Shown here: positions 27,753-37,471 of the stretch, piece after piece | Layout of the letters: each line of letters starts with the position of its first letter | Position numbering within the stretch: position 1 is the stretch's first letter | Translations under genes and position numbers: made by a program | Assembly: GCA_017504485.1 (NCBI GenBank) | Contig: JAFVRC010000041.1 | Location: forward strand, 1 to 64,000 | Reading direction: 5' to 3' | Origin: Alistipes sp. | Lineage (GTDB): Bacteria > Bacteroidota > Bacteroidia > Bacteroidales > Rikenellaceae | DNA: 64,000 bases | The notes under the pieces: model-generated | Databases searched by the model: none | The model's input: only the letters and a program-made list of their open reading frames with translations | What the model was told of the DNA's origin: nothing

Positions 27753-28229
27753 TTATTGTTGTTTGCTCGACAGATAACGGCCAACGATGAGCGCCGCATC
27801 ATAGACATACTCGGCACAAGGGCGTTTCTTGTAGTACTCGGCCGTGCGAGCCGAGGGCGTAGGGTCGTCCTTCGGGCGGTCGATGCCGAGCAGCTGACGA
27901 CAGACTATATAGCCGTTCTGCTTCCTGAAGCACTCGGCAAACTGCTGCACAAGGGCGTAGTTTTGCCGCTTCGCCTCCGCATTACCGGCCGTCGGGCAGG
28001 GCGATATAAAGCTCGCCAGAAACGACATTCCGCTCACCGCACCGCACACCTCGCGCATACGCCCCATACCTCCGCCGAACGAGGCGGTGATGGTGGCTAC
28101 CATCGATTCGTCGAGCCCCGTAATATCGGCATAGGCAAGGGCGACGGATTGGGCGCAGTTATACCCTTCGTTGAAGAGCCGACGCGCACGCTCGGCACGC
28201 TCCTCGGCATCAATTTTTATGGTATTCAT
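27753..28229 (-). CDS. C_GCAxxG_C_C family protein
   Basis: A small Cys-rich protein family often found in anaerobes, probably redox or metal-linked. With the start MNTIKIDAEERAERARRLFN at 28229 it has 158 residues. The family motifs are visible: the first Cys in GYNCAQSVALAYAD, then FGGGMGRMREVCGAVSGM (the GGG-MG---VCGAV signature), and later cysteines in PCPTAGN, RKQNGYIVCRQLLG and RPCAEYV. It lies 19 nt upstream of ridA and probably shares its transcript. Its exact biochemical role is not established. Confidence 0.88.
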   Translation of the reverse strand: MNTIKIDAEERAERARRLFNEGYNCAQSVALAYADITGLDESMVATITASFGGGMGRMREVCGAVSGMSFLASFISPCPTAGNAEAKRQNYALVQQFAECFRKQNGYIVCRQLLGIDRPKDDPTPSARTAEYYKKRPCAEYVYDAALIVGRYLSSKQQ

Positions 28230-28330
28230 CACAATAAATGCTATTTTTCGGTAAAGATAGGCATTTTTCGGCAAATAAAGTTTCAAAAACGGCAATAAAA
28301 AGCTAATTTTGTCGGTAGAAAATCTCGATT

Positions 28331-31282
28331 ATGGATATCGCACACAACGAAAAAGGGCTCGACTACAGCTCCCTGATGAGCCGCCGCATACGCCACATAT
28401 TGCTCGTATGCAACAGCTACGACAGCTACGCTCTCGAGGAGGATGGCCGTATCGAGGCACGCATACAGCAGGAGTATTCGGAGCTCAACCTAAGCAATCC
28501 ACCGGCCATATCGCGTGTCGAGAGCCCGACCGAGGCACTTGCGCTCGTCGAGCAGGGCGAGCAATTCGACCTTGTGATGACGATGTACAACGTCGGCACG
28601 CTCGACGTATTCACATTTTCCGAGCAGATGAAGTCGTTGCAGGCCGCCACGCCTATCGTGCTGCTCACCAACTCTACCAAGGAGATACACCGCCGCATAA
28701 GCGAAAATCGCACGACGGCCATCGACCACATCTTCTGCTGGAACAACTCGGCAGACCTTATTATTGCCATCATCAAACTCTTGGAGGACTCGATGAATGC
28801 CGAGCACGACATCTTGGAGATGGGTGTGCAGGCAATTATGCTCGTCGAGGACTCGATACGCTACTACTCGACCTATCTGCCGGCGCTCTACAAACTCGTC
28901 TTGCAACAGAATGTAGCCTCAATACGCGACGCATTAAACGAAAATCAGCAGATTATGCGTAAGCGAGCACGACCAAAGGTGCTGATGGCTACCAACTACG
29001 ACGATGCGGTAGCTCTCTATGAGCGGTACAAGCACAACATCCTCGGTGTCATCTCCGACATCGGCTTCGTCATCCACAAGAACGACGATCCGAGCAGCGA
29101 GAAACTCGATGCGGGCGTAGTGCTCTGCAACCTCATCCGCGAGGAGAATCCCGAGATGCCGTTCCTTATGCAGTCGTCGCAGGCCTCGATGCGAGCCGTG
29201 GCCGAGGAGCTAGGCGTTGGTTTCATTGTCAAGAACTCGAAAACACTGCTCCACGAGTTGAGCGAATACATAGGCCGCGCGTGCGCCTTTGGCGACTTTG
29301 TGGTCAGCGACCCCGTTACACACGAGGAGATAGCCCGTGCGCACGACCTTTACGGGTTGGAGCGACTGTTGCACAACGTATCCGACGAGATATTGCTGCG
29401 CGTAGCCTCGACCTCCTACCTCTCGAAATGGCTCTTTGCGCGAGGCATCTTCTCACTCGGCGACGACTTCCGCAATATCTCGCCGAGCCAATTCGGCGAC
29501 ATCTCGGAGCTGCGCCGCATCCTGACCGACAGCATACGCGACTACCGCATAAAGCAAGGTTTGGGCGTTGTGGCCCGCTTTGCGCCCGACAACTACAACG
29601 ACGCTATATGGTTCTCGAAACTCGGCAAGGGCTCGCTCGGAGGCAAGGCCCGCGGTCTGGCCTTCATGAACCACATCTTGCAGAAATACAACCTCTATAA
29701 CGCATGGGAGGGCGTGCGCGTGCTCGTTCCTCGCACGTTGGTCGTGGCCACCGAGTATTTCGACCGCTTCATCATCGACAACGGATTGCAATATGTCATC
29801 AATGCCGATTGCAGCGACGCCGAGATACTCTCGGAGTTCGTGGCCTCGACTCTGCCGCAGGAACTGACCGACGCGATGCGCGTCTTTATCCGCAACGTGC
29901 GCAAACCGCTGGCCATACGCTCCTCGTCGAAGCTCGAGGACTCGTACTATCAGCCATTTGCAGGCATCTACTCGACCTATATGATTCCGCATACGGAGAA
30001 CGAGGATCAGGAGTTACGCCTGCTGTCGAAGGCCATAAAGAGCGTCTATGCCTCGGTCTATTTCGCCTCATCGAGGGCCTACATAACGGCCACGGGCAAC
30101 GTAATCTCGGAGGAGAAGATGGCCATCATCATCGAGGAGATATGCGGTTCGGAGGATTCGGGCTACTTCTTCCCAACGCTCTCCGGTGTTGCCCGCTCGC
30201 TTAACTTCTACCCTATCGGCTACGAGCGCCCCGAGGACGGTATTGCCAAGATAGCATTTGGCCTAGGCAAGGCAGTTGTCGATGGCGAGCAAGTGCTACG
30301 TTTCTCACCCAAATACCCGGGCAACATCTTGCAAACCTCGACTCCCGAATTGGCTATGCGCAACACGCAGCAGGTGATGTATGCATTGAACCTGCAACCC
30401 GACAAGTTCAAGACCTCGCTCGACGATGCCGTGAATCTCGAGCGTATAAAGATTGCCGACTGCACCTCGTTCCGCAACATAAAGCACGTCGCCTCGACAT
30501 GGGATATGCAGGGCATGCGCCTTGTCGATTCGTCGTTGGCCGAGGGCTTCAAGGTGATAACCTTCGCGCGTATCCTCAAATACAACACCTTCCCACTGGC
30601 CGAAATCCTCTGCCGCCTGCTCGAAATCGCGCAGAAGGAGATGAAGTGCTGCGTCGAAATAGAGTTTGCGGCCAACCTCGACCGTGGAGGCCGCTTGCAG
30701 GTATTCAATCTACTGCAAGTACGCCCTATTGCAGATGGCAGCAGCGACACCTCGGTCGATTGGTCAAAAATCGACACCTCGCACTCGCTACTCTACTCCG
30801 AGAGTGCTCTTGGCACCGGCAAAATCGAGGGCGTAACCGACGTGATATATCTGCGCCGCGAGAACTTCAACCCTGCCGATACGCAGAAGATGGCCGAGGA
30901 GATTATCGCACTCAACAATGCAATGCGCGCCGAAGGGCGCAGCTATATCCTCATCGGCTTCGGCCGATGGGGCTCGAGCGACCCATGGTTGGGCGTACCC
31001 GTGAAATGGAGCGACATCTCGGAGGCGAAGGTGATTGTCGAGTGTGGCTTGGAGAACTTCCGCGTCGAGCCAAGCCAGGGCACTCACTTCTTCCAGAACC
31101 TCACCTCGTTTGGTGTAGGCTACATAACCATAAACCCTTATGCCGAGGAGGGCTCACTTGACACCGAGCGGCTGGATGCTATGCCGGCCCTCGCCGAGAG
31201 CACCTTCCTGCGCCATGTACGCTTCGACAACCCACTCGAAATATATATCGACGGCGTGGCTAACAGGGCCGTCATCAAATAA
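28331..31282 (+). CDS. two receiver-like domains fused to a PPDK-type ATP-binding domain
   Basis: A 983-residue protein. Residues about 20-160 look like a degenerate receiver domain (no phospho-Asp at QFDLVMTMYNVG). Residues about 213-320 look like a second receiver that keeps Asp243 (GVISDIGF), Ser282 (FLMQSSQ) and Lys301 (GFIVKNSKT). Residues about 427-800 match the PEP synthase/PPDK N-terminal ATP-binding domain: GSLGGKARGLAF, KPLAIRSSSKLEDS, AFGLGKAVVDGEQ and the closing LLQVRPI. The phospho-His swivel domain and the PEP/pyruvate barrel of true PEP synthases are absent; a C-terminal segment of about 180 residues of unknown type follows. It is 10 nt from lutA, so a regulatory or phosphotransfer role in lactate/pyruvate metabolism is an inference. 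Confidence 0.8.
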   Translation: MDIAHNEKGLDYSSLMSRRIRHILLVCNSYDSYALEEDGRIEARIQQEYSELNLSNPPAISRVESPTEALALVEQGEQFDLVMTMYNVGTLDVFTFSEQMKSLQAATPIVLLTNSTKEIHRRISENRTTAIDHIFCWNNSADLIIAIIKLLEDSMNAEHDILEMGVQAIMLVEDSIRYYSTYLPALYKLVLQQNVASIRDALNENQQIMRKRARPKVLMATNYDDAVALYERYKHNILGVISDIGFVIHKNDDPSSEKLDAGVVLCNLIREENPEMPFLMQSSQASMRAVAEELGVGFIVKNSKTLLHELSEYIGRACAFGDFVVSDPVTHEEIARAHDLYGLERLLHNVSDEILLRVASTSYLSKWLFARGIFSLGDDFRNISPSQFGDISELRRILTDSIRDYRIKQGLGVVARFAPDNYNDAIWFSKLGKGSLGGKARGLAFMNHILQKYNLYNAWEGVRVLVPRTLVVATEYFDRFIIDNGLQYVINADCSDAEILSEFVASTLPQELTDAMRVFIRNVRKPLAIRSSSKLEDSYYQPFAGIYSTYMIPHTENEDQELRLLSKAIKSVYASVYFASSRAYITATGNVISEEKMAIIIEEICGSEDSGYFFPTLSGVARSLNFYPIGYERPEDGIAKIAFGLGKAVVDGEQVLRFSPKYPGNILQTSTPELAMRNTQQVMYALNLQPDKFKTSLDDAVNLERIKIADCTSFRNIKHVASTWDMQGMRLVDSSLAEGFKVITFARILKYNTFPLAEILCRLLEIAQKEMKCCVEIEFAANLDRGGRLQVFNLLQVRPIADGSSDTSVDWSKIDTSHSLLYSESALGTGKIEGVTDVIYLRRENFNPADTQKMAEEIIALNNAMRAEGRSYILIGFGRWGSSDPWLGVPVKWSDISEAKVIVECGLENFRVEPSQGTHFFQNLTSFGVGYITINPYAEEGSLDTERLDAMPALAESTFLRHVRFDNPLEIYIDGVANRAVIK

Positions 31283-31292
31283 TATGTATATT

Positions 31293-32039
31293 ATGAAAGT
31301 TGCACTCTTTATTCCCTGCTACGTCAATGTCCTCTATCCACAGGTCGGCGAAGCGTCGTACCGACTGCTGCGCTCGCTGGGCATAGATGTAGATTATCCA
31401 CTCGACCAGACTTGCTGCGGGCAACCTATGGCCAATGCCGGATACGAGGCCGATGCCAAGCCTCTTGCCGAGCGTATGGAGCGGTTGTTTGCCGACTACG
31501 ACTATGTTGTAGGCCCTTCGGCCAGCTGCGTAAGCTTTGTTCGCGAGGGGTATCCTCACCTCGTGGAGCACCACCATAACGACGGTCGGCCATGCCTCGC
31601 CGAGCGCATATACGAGCTTTGCGAATTTATCCACGACGTGGTGAAGCCGGAGCACATCGACGCTTCGTTTCACCACAAGGTGAGCATCCACAACTCGTGT
31701 CACGGCGTGCGCCATCTCGGCCTCTCCGCGCCGAGCGAGCTTAACATCCCATACTACTCGAAACTGCGTGCGCTACTCGAGAAGGTTGAGGGTATCGAAA
31801 TCTTCGAGCCGCAGCGGCGCGATGAGTGTTGCGGCTTCGGTGGCATGTTTGCCATCGAGGAGAGTGCCGTATCGGGATGTATGGGGCACGATAAGGTACA
31901 CGACCATATCTCGACAGGTGCCGAGTATATCACGGGAGCCGACAGCTCGTGCCTGATGCATATGCAGGGTGTAATCGAGAAGGAGGGACTTGCCATACGA
32001 ACCAAACATATTGTCGAAATTCTAACCGCCAACGAATAA
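31293..32039 (+). CDS. lutA: L-lactate oxidation complex subunit LutA (Fe-S oxidoreductase, CCG domains)
   Basis: Part of the LutABC complex that oxidises L-lactate to pyruvate. The 248-residue product has two cysteine-rich CCG domains: CYVNVLYPQVG to CCGQPMANAG, and SCHGVRHLGL to CCGFGGMFAIEES. I use the start MKVALFIPCY (31293), the common family start; an ATG at 31284 (MYIM) is also possible. No promoter separates it from the receiver-PPDK gene 10 nt upstream. Its stop codon shares a base with the lutB start. Confidence 0.93.
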   Translation: MKVALFIPCYVNVLYPQVGEASYRLLRSLGIDVDYPLDQTCCGQPMANAGYEADAKPLAERMERLFADYDYVVGPSASCVSFVREGYPHLVEHHHNDGRPCLAERIYELCEFIHDVVKPEHIDASFHHKVSIHNSCHGVRHLGLSAPSELNIPYYSKLRALLEKVEGIEIFEPQRRDECCGFGGMFAIEESAVSGCMGHDKVHDHISTGAEYITGADSSCLMHMQGVIEKEGLAIRTKHIVEILTANE

Positions 32040-33397
32040 TGAGCAGTCACTCGAAAGCAGCAAGGCGATTCGTCGCCAACCGTGAGCGTACAGCGTGGCA
32101 CGACAAGGCCCTCTATATCGTGCGCTCGAAGCGCGACCGCATGGCGCAGAGTCTCCCCGAGTGGGAACAGTTGCGCGAGGCGGCATCGCAGATAAAGCAA
32201 CACACCCTCTCGCACCTGGCCGACTATCTTGAGAAATTCGAGCGTAATGCCACGGCCAACGGCATAGTAGTACATTGGGCGGCCGATGCGGCTGAGCTCA
32301 ACCGCACGGTCGAGGATATTATCCGCCAACACGGAGGCAACAAACTCGTAAAGAGCAAGTCGATGCTCTCCGAGGAGTGCGAGCTTACGCCATACCTCGA
32401 AGAGCGCGGTATCGAGGCCGTGGAGACCGACCTCGGTGAACGTATCATGCAGCTCATGCACTGTCCGCCGAGCCACATCGTGCTACCGGCCATCCACGTC
32501 AAGCGCGAGGAGGTGGGCGAGCTCTTCGAGCGCGAGCTGGGCACCGAAGTGGGCAACAGCGACCCTACATACCTCACGCACGCAGCACGTCGTCACCTGC
32601 GCGACAAGTTCCTCACGGCCGATATCTCGATGACGGGAGTCAACTTCGCCATCGCCGAGGAGGGGGCATTTGCCGTATGCACAAATGAGGGTAATGCCGA
32701 TATGGGCACCTCATTCACCGACCTGCACATCGCCATTATGGGCCTCGAGAAGGTGATTCCCGACTACGCCTCGCTCGGCGTATTTACACGCCTGCTCGCT
32801 CGCTCGGCGACAGGCCAAGCCGTGACCACCTACACGTCGATATATCGTCGTCCCGAGGAGGGCAAGCAGATACACGTCATCATTGTCGATAACGGCCGCA
32901 CCAAGTCGCTTCACAACGAGGCTCACCGCAATATGCTTAAATGCATCCGCTGCGGAGCCTGCATGAACACCTGCCCCGTATATCGCCGCTCGGGGGGCTA
33001 CTCCTACTCATACTTTATCCCCGGTCCTTTGGGCATCAACCTCGGTATGCTACGCTCGCCGGAGCAGTATGGAGGTAACGCCTCGGGCTGCTCGCTCTGC
33101 TACTCCTGCTCGAATGTCTGCCCTGCGAAGGTAAATCTCGGCGAGCAGATATATGCTTGGCGACAGGAGATGGATTCGCTGGGCGTAGCCGCCAAGTCGA
33201 AGAAGGCGATGGTCAAGGCAATGAACCTCATCATGCGCCACCGCGGCATATTCTACGCCGGCGTGGGGACACTGCCATACGTTCCGCGCTTCGTCTATAA
33301 CAACCGTTTCAATCCATGGTGCGAGGCACGCGAGATGCCGCACTTCGACACCAAGAGTTTCAACACGCTCTGGAAGCAGGGCAAAATCAAGAGATAG
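32039..33397 (+). CDS. lutB: L-lactate oxidation complex subunit LutB (iron-sulfur protein)
   Basis: LutB combines a LUD (DUF162) domain with a ferredoxin-type domain. The 452-residue product starts MSSHSKAARRFVANRERTAW on the overlapping TAATG with lutA. The two 4Fe-4S motifs are CIRCGACMNTCPVY and CSLCYSCSNVCPAKVN. The domain order is LUD, 2x4Fe-4S, C-terminal DUF3390-like tail, standard for LutB. Electrons probably pass to a quinone or another carrier (family knowledge). Confidence 0.95.
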   Translation: MSSHSKAARRFVANRERTAWHDKALYIVRSKRDRMAQSLPEWEQLREAASQIKQHTLSHLADYLEKFERNATANGIVVHWAADAAELNRTVEDIIRQHGGNKLVKSKSMLSEECELTPYLEERGIEAVETDLGERIMQLMHCPPSHIVLPAIHVKREEVGELFERELGTEVGNSDPTYLTHAARRHLRDKFLTADISMTGVNFAIAEEGAFAVCTNEGNADMGTSFTDLHIAIMGLEKVIPDYASLGVFTRLLARSATGQAVTTYTSIYRRPEEGKQIHVIIVDNGRTKSLHNEAHRNMLKCIRCGACMNTCPVYRRSGGYSYSYFIPGPLGINLGMLRSPEQYGGNASGCSLCYSCSNVCPAKVNLGEQIYAWRQEMDSLGVAAKSKKAMVKAMNLIMRHRGIFYAGVGTLPYVPRFVYNNRFNPWCEAREMPHFDTKSFNTLWKQGKIKR

Positions 33398-33400
33398 AAG

Positions 33401-33979
33401 ATGAGCACACGCGAAGATATACTCAACCGCCTGCGCAACTCCGGCATGGAGCCGCAGCCAAAACCGACGCTCGATTTCGAGCGACTTAAATTCGAAAGCC
33501 CCGAGGAGGCATTCTGCCGCTCCGCCGAGTTATCGGGAGCCTCGGTCGTAGAGTGGCACGAGGGGCTAACACCCGAACAGCTTCTCGTCGAGCTTGACGT
33601 CGAGCCGTGCGAGATACTCTCCGCACTCCCCGACTTCAACTTCGGTCGCAACCCCGATTGCGTGGCCGACTACCACGAGCTGGGTGATCGCTATACAGCT
33701 ATTCTCGAAGCCCGCTTCGGTGTGGCTGAGAATGGTGCCGTATGGCTTCCGCAGCAGATGCGCCACAAAGCCCCACTCTTTGCTGCCGAACGACTTGTCA
33801 TACTCCTCGACCGCACGGCGATAGTAGCAACAATGCAGGATGCCGTCGAGCATCCGCTCTTTGAGCGCGACTTCATCCACGGATGCTTCGTCGCCGGCCC
33901 CTCAAAGACCGCCGACATCGAGCAGGCTCTGGTCATCGGAGCGCACGGCGCAATGGGTGTAACGATTGTGCTCAAATAG
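33401..33979 (+). CDS. lutC: L-lactate oxidation complex subunit LutC (LUD domain protein)
   Basis: The third LutABC subunit, a 192-residue LUD-domain protein. Family segments are visible in the second half: TAILEARFGVAENGAVWLP, then LVILLDRTAIVATMQDAV and GPSKTADIEQALVIGAHG near the C-terminus. It starts 3 nt after lutB. A terminator hairpin lies about 25 nt after its stop, closing the operon. Confidence 0.93.
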   Translation: MSTREDILNRLRNSGMEPQPKPTLDFERLKFESPEEAFCRSAELSGASVVEWHEGLTPEQLLVELDVEPCEILSALPDFNFGRNPDCVADYHELGDRYTAILEARFGVAENGAVWLPQQMRHKAPLFAAERLVILLDRTAIVATMQDAVEHPLFERDFIHGCFVAGPSKTADIEQALVIGAHGAMGVTIVLK

Positions 33980-34001
33980 CACGAGGCACTTTCAAATTAA
34001 A

Positions 34002-34050
34002 AGATAGTAGCGGCATCGCATCTTCGAATGGAGCGACCGCTACTATTTTT
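34002..34050 (+). terminator. terminator after lutC
   Basis: AGATAGTAGCGG (34002-34013) pairs imperfectly with CCGCTACTAT (34037-34046), followed by a T-run. The loop is long and may hold an inner stem. Confidence 0.65.
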
Positions 34051-34350
34051 ATGCCCCAAAGTGCATACCCAACGTACTTTTATATAATAATTATAATATA
34101 GGTATGATAACATATTGAATATTTATGCCAATATTCAACATATATAATCATATAATAATTCGACTGTTCGAAGGCTATTTTCGATACTCAAAAAGGGGGT
34201 TAAAATCGCAAAAAGAGGCCACAAAAACAATTATTAAATTTTTTTATTTTAATCTATACCTTATTTACGGCATACAGCTTACAATTCGAAAGCAATTCTA
34301 AATCTTAACCTAAAAAACTATCACAAACGCACATTTTTATCCATAATTTA
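34051..34350. other. AT-rich non-coding leader region before susC
   Basis: About 300 nt of very AT-rich DNA with no ORF of note. It contains a small palindrome, TGAATATT-N6-AATATTCA, at about 34114-34135, and several A/T runs. Such a long AT-rich upstream region could hold regulator sites for the susC promoter; no regulator gene lies beside it. Confidence 0.5.
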
Positions 34351-34382
34351 TTTGCGAGCCTCTATAAGATTTGCTATATTTG
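34351..34382 (+). promoter_or_regulatory. promoter of susC-susD
   Basis: -33 TTTG at 34351-34354 and -7 TATATTTG at 34375-34382, spaced by 20 nt, a full consensus match. Transcription would start near 34388, about 30 nt before the susC ATG. Confidence 0.8.
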
Positions 34383-34417
34383 CACCCTAGACACTTAATT
34401 TAATTAACAAATAAATT

Positions 34418-37400
34418 ATGCTTATGGTTAAAAAAATTGTACTATCTATCGCTGCAGTTTTGTTCGTGTGCGCCTCTGCACTCGCGCAGAACAAGCAGAT
34501 TTCCGGTACCGTTACTGGTCCGGATGGCAAGCCGGTAATTGGTGCAACCGTTGTTGTTGAGGGTACGAATATCGGTACCTCGACCGACCTCAACGGTAAA
34601 TACACCCTGTCGGCTCCGACCAACGGCACGCTCATAGTGTCGTTCATCGGCTATACCGACAAGTCGATTGCCCTCAATGGCAAGACTACGATTGACGTAG
34701 CCCTCTCGGAGGATACCGAGAATATCGACGAGGTGGTTGTCGTGGGTTACGGTTCGGGACGTAAGGTTGGTACTATTATCGGTTCGGTCGATCAGGTGAA
34801 GGCCGACAAGTTGGAGGATCGTCCTTCGGCAAACGTGATGGACGCTATGCAGGGCCAGGTTCCGGGTCTGCAGATCTTCACGTCATCGGGTGAGCTCGAC
34901 TCGCCTTCGACCATCCGTCTGCACGGCTTGAGTTCGCTCTCGGCTTCGTCGGAGCCTCTCATCCTCCTCGATGGTGCGCCAATCACGACGGGTACGCTGA
35001 TGGCTATGAACTCGAACGATATCGAGTCGATGACCGTGTTGAAGGATGCTTCGGCAACCTCTATCTATGGTTCACGTGCTGCCAACGGTGTTATCTACGT
35101 TACCTCGAAGAAGGGTTCGCGCGGTCAGGACAACGCAGTGGTTACACTCCGTGCCCAGTACTCGCTCAACAACCCGCTCAAGCTTCGCATGAAACGTATG
35201 TCCACCGACCAGTTGCTCGACTACAACGCTGCAACCTACGCTGCTTGGAATGGCGATGACTACGCCAACCCTCGTGTTGTAGCTGCATATCGCGAGATGT
35301 TAGCCGGCGCATTCGGCATCGAGGATCAGTCTGTGAATGTCGATTGGTTCAAGGAGATTATGCGCGAGAACGCCCCAATGTATCAGGTTGATTTGTCGGT
35401 TAGCGGCGGTACGCCAAAGACCACCTACTACATCTCGGGTAACTACACCGATCAGGTAGGTATCGCTCCTGGTTCGGAGATGACGCGCTACACGTTCCGT
35501 GCAAATGTCGATTCGCAGGTTAAGAAGTGGTTGAAAGTAGGTATGAACCTCGGTCTCGGCTACCAGAAGTCGTCGAATGCTTCGACACAGTCTTCGGCAG
35601 GTGGTCTCTATACCGACAACCCTATCTTCGCTTCGTTCCTCATTCCTTCGTACCAGCCGGCACAAGACGAGAACGGCAACGACCTCGACTTCCTCTCGTT
35701 CTATGGTGTTGAGAACCCTAAATATGCCGACAAGTGGTACAAGCTGCTCGGCAACCGTATCCAGCTCAACGGATCGGCTTTCGTACAGCTCAACCCTGTG
35801 AAGGGCCTGTCGATTCGCTCGCAGCTCTCGGCTAACGCCTTCGACTACCGCTCGACGACCTCGATGAGTCCATCGTGGCCTACCGAGACGGGCGTGCAGG
35901 GTGTAGGTTCAATTTCGGAGGGCTTCCAGCGCAACTACGACTGGACTTGGACCAACACGGCCGAGTACAAGCACACCTTCGCCGAGAAGCACAATATGAC
36001 CGTTCTGGTTGGTCATGAGAGCATCTACGGCAATACGCAGTTCTTCTCGGCAGGTACCAAGGGCCAGGCTTTCGACGATCTGTTGAACCTCGGTGCAGGT
36101 ACCGAGAATATCGGTCTGCCTAACTACTCGACCGGCGAGTATGCCTACAACTCGGTATTCGCTCGTGCAGAGTACGACTTCGCAGAGCGTTACTTCGTTG
36201 ACGGCTCGGTTCGTTACGATGCCTGCTCGCGCTTCGGTGCCGAGAACAAGGGTGCAATCTTCTGGTCGGTAGGTGCTATGTGGAACATCAAGAACGAGGC
36301 TTTCCTCTCGGATGTTAAGCAGATTACCGCTTTGGCACTCAAAGCTTCGTATGGTACGCAGGGTAACTCGTCGATTGGCAACTACTCGCAGTATCAGCTC
36401 GTTGCTCCGTCGTCGTACCCTTACGACCGCGAGTATGCTATGGGCTTCGCCTCGATGGGTAACCCATACCTCGCTTGGGAGAAGCAGTCGACCCTCACCA
36501 TCGGTGCCAACATCGAGTTGTGGCGCAAGCTCTCGCTCTCGATCGACTGGTATCGTCGCGAGACTACCGATATGCTCATGCCTCGTCCACTCGCCCCATC
36601 GGCCGGCTTCTCGAGCTACACGAGCAACATCGGTGCTATGCGCAACTCGGGTATCGACGTTGGTTTGAACTACACGATTTTCGCAAACAAGGATTGGTAT
36701 GTTAACTTCTACGCCAACTTCAACTACAACCGCAACCAGATTACGAAGCTCTGGGAGGAGGGTCTCGAGAAGTCGAGCCTTGGTGACGGTACTATGATGT
36801 ACTACATCGTAGGCAAGCCTTTCGGTTCGTTCTACTGCCAGGAGTGGCGCGGTATCGACCCTCAAACGGGTGATACGCTCTGGACGGCGGCTGACGGCGG
36901 CACGACCAACAACTTCGACGAGGCTGTCGAGGTCGATCTCAACAAATCGACGCAGGCTCCATTCTCGGGAGGTTTCGGTATCGCCGTTTCGTGGAAGGGT
37001 ATTGGTCTGAATGCCGACTTCGCGTGGGTTCAGGGCAACTACATGGTTAACAACAACCTCTACTTCTTCGCTAACCCTGACTTCTTGGGCTACGGACAGG
37101 TTACCGAGGCTCTCGACTACTGGAAGCGTCCGGGCGACAACGTAACATACCCTCGTCTCGATGTGCCTATCCAGTTCGATTCGCACCTCATCGAGGATGC
37201 ATCGTTCCTCCGTCTGAAGAACTTGCAGGTATCCTACACGCTGCCAACGCACCTTTTGAAGAACCAGAACATTCTCTCGGGCTTCAAGGTTTATGTCAGC
37301 GCACGCAACCTCTTCACCGCAACCAAGTATAAGGGTCTCGACCCTGAGGTTGCCGATGGTTTGGGAGCTTTCGACGCCGACAACTATCCTAACACCCGCC

Positions 37401-37432
37401 AGTGGACTTTCGGTTGCGAGTTCAAGTTCTAA
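34418..37432 (+). CDS. susC: SusC-type TonB-dependent outer-membrane transporter
   Basis: A 1004-residue outer-membrane importer. The order is signal peptide (about 1-25, ending ALAQ), a carboxypeptidase-D-like beta-sandwich (GTVTGPDGKPVIGATVVVEG), a TonB-box-like segment (NIDEVVVVGYGSGRKV), a plug domain with SASSEPLILLDGAPI and VLKDASATSIYGSRAANGVI, then the beta-barrel ending QWTFGCEFKF. There is no STN domain, so it is not coupled to an ECF/anti-sigma pair. The start at 34418 (MLMVKK) or 34424 cannot be decided. susD follows. The substrate is unknown: no polysaccharide-degrading enzyme lies nearby, but a glycerophosphodiesterase gene does. Confidence 0.93.
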   Translation: MLMVKKIVLSIAAVLFVCASALAQNKQISGTVTGPDGKPVIGATVVVEGTNIGTSTDLNGKYTLSAPTNGTLIVSFIGYTDKSIALNGKTTIDVALSEDTENIDEVVVVGYGSGRKVGTIIGSVDQVKADKLEDRPSANVMDAMQGQVPGLQIFTSSGELDSPSTIRLHGLSSLSASSEPLILLDGAPITTGTLMAMNSNDIESMTVLKDASATSIYGSRAANGVIYVTSKKGSRGQDNAVVTLRAQYSLNNPLKLRMKRMSTDQLLDYNAATYAAWNGDDYANPRVVAAYREMLAGAFGIEDQSVNVDWFKEIMRENAPMYQVDLSVSGGTPKTTYYISGNYTDQVGIAPGSEMTRYTFRANVDSQVKKWLKVGMNLGLGYQKSSNASTQSSAGGLYTDNPIFASFLIPSYQPAQDENGNDLDFLSFYGVENPKYADKWYKLLGNRIQLNGSAFVQLNPVKGLSIRSQLSANAFDYRSTTSMSPSWPTETGVQGVGSISEGFQRNYDWTWTNTAEYKHTFAEKHNMTVLVGHESIYGNTQFFSAGTKGQAFDDLLNLGAGTENIGLPNYSTGEYAYNSVFARAEYDFAERYFVDGSVRYDACSRFGAENKGAIFWSVGAMWNIKNEAFLSDVKQITALALKASYGTQGNSSIGNYSQYQLVAPSSYPYDREYAMGFASMGNPYLAWEKQSTLTIGANIELWRKLSLSIDWYRRETTDMLMPRPLAPSAGFSSYTSNIGAMRNSGIDVGLNYTIFANKDWYVNFYANFNYNRNQITKLWEEGLEKSSLGDGTMMYYIVGKPFGSFYCQEWRGIDPQTGDTLWTAADGGTTNNFDEAVEVDLNKSTQAPFSGGFGIAVSWKGIGLNADFAWVQGNYMVNNNLYFFANPDFLGYGQVTEALDYWKRPGDNVTYPRLDVPIQFDSHLIEDASFLRLKNLQVSYTLPTHLLKNQNILSGFKVYVSARNLFTATKYKGLDPEVADGLGAFDADNYPNTRQWTFGCEFKF

Positions 37433-37471
37433 TGCGCAGTTGTTGAATTGTAAAAATTAAAAATGACGTAT

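Noticed and set aside
35909..37252. 447-residue minus-strand ORF opposite susC
   Set aside because: Antisense of the SusC barrel with no signal or domain.
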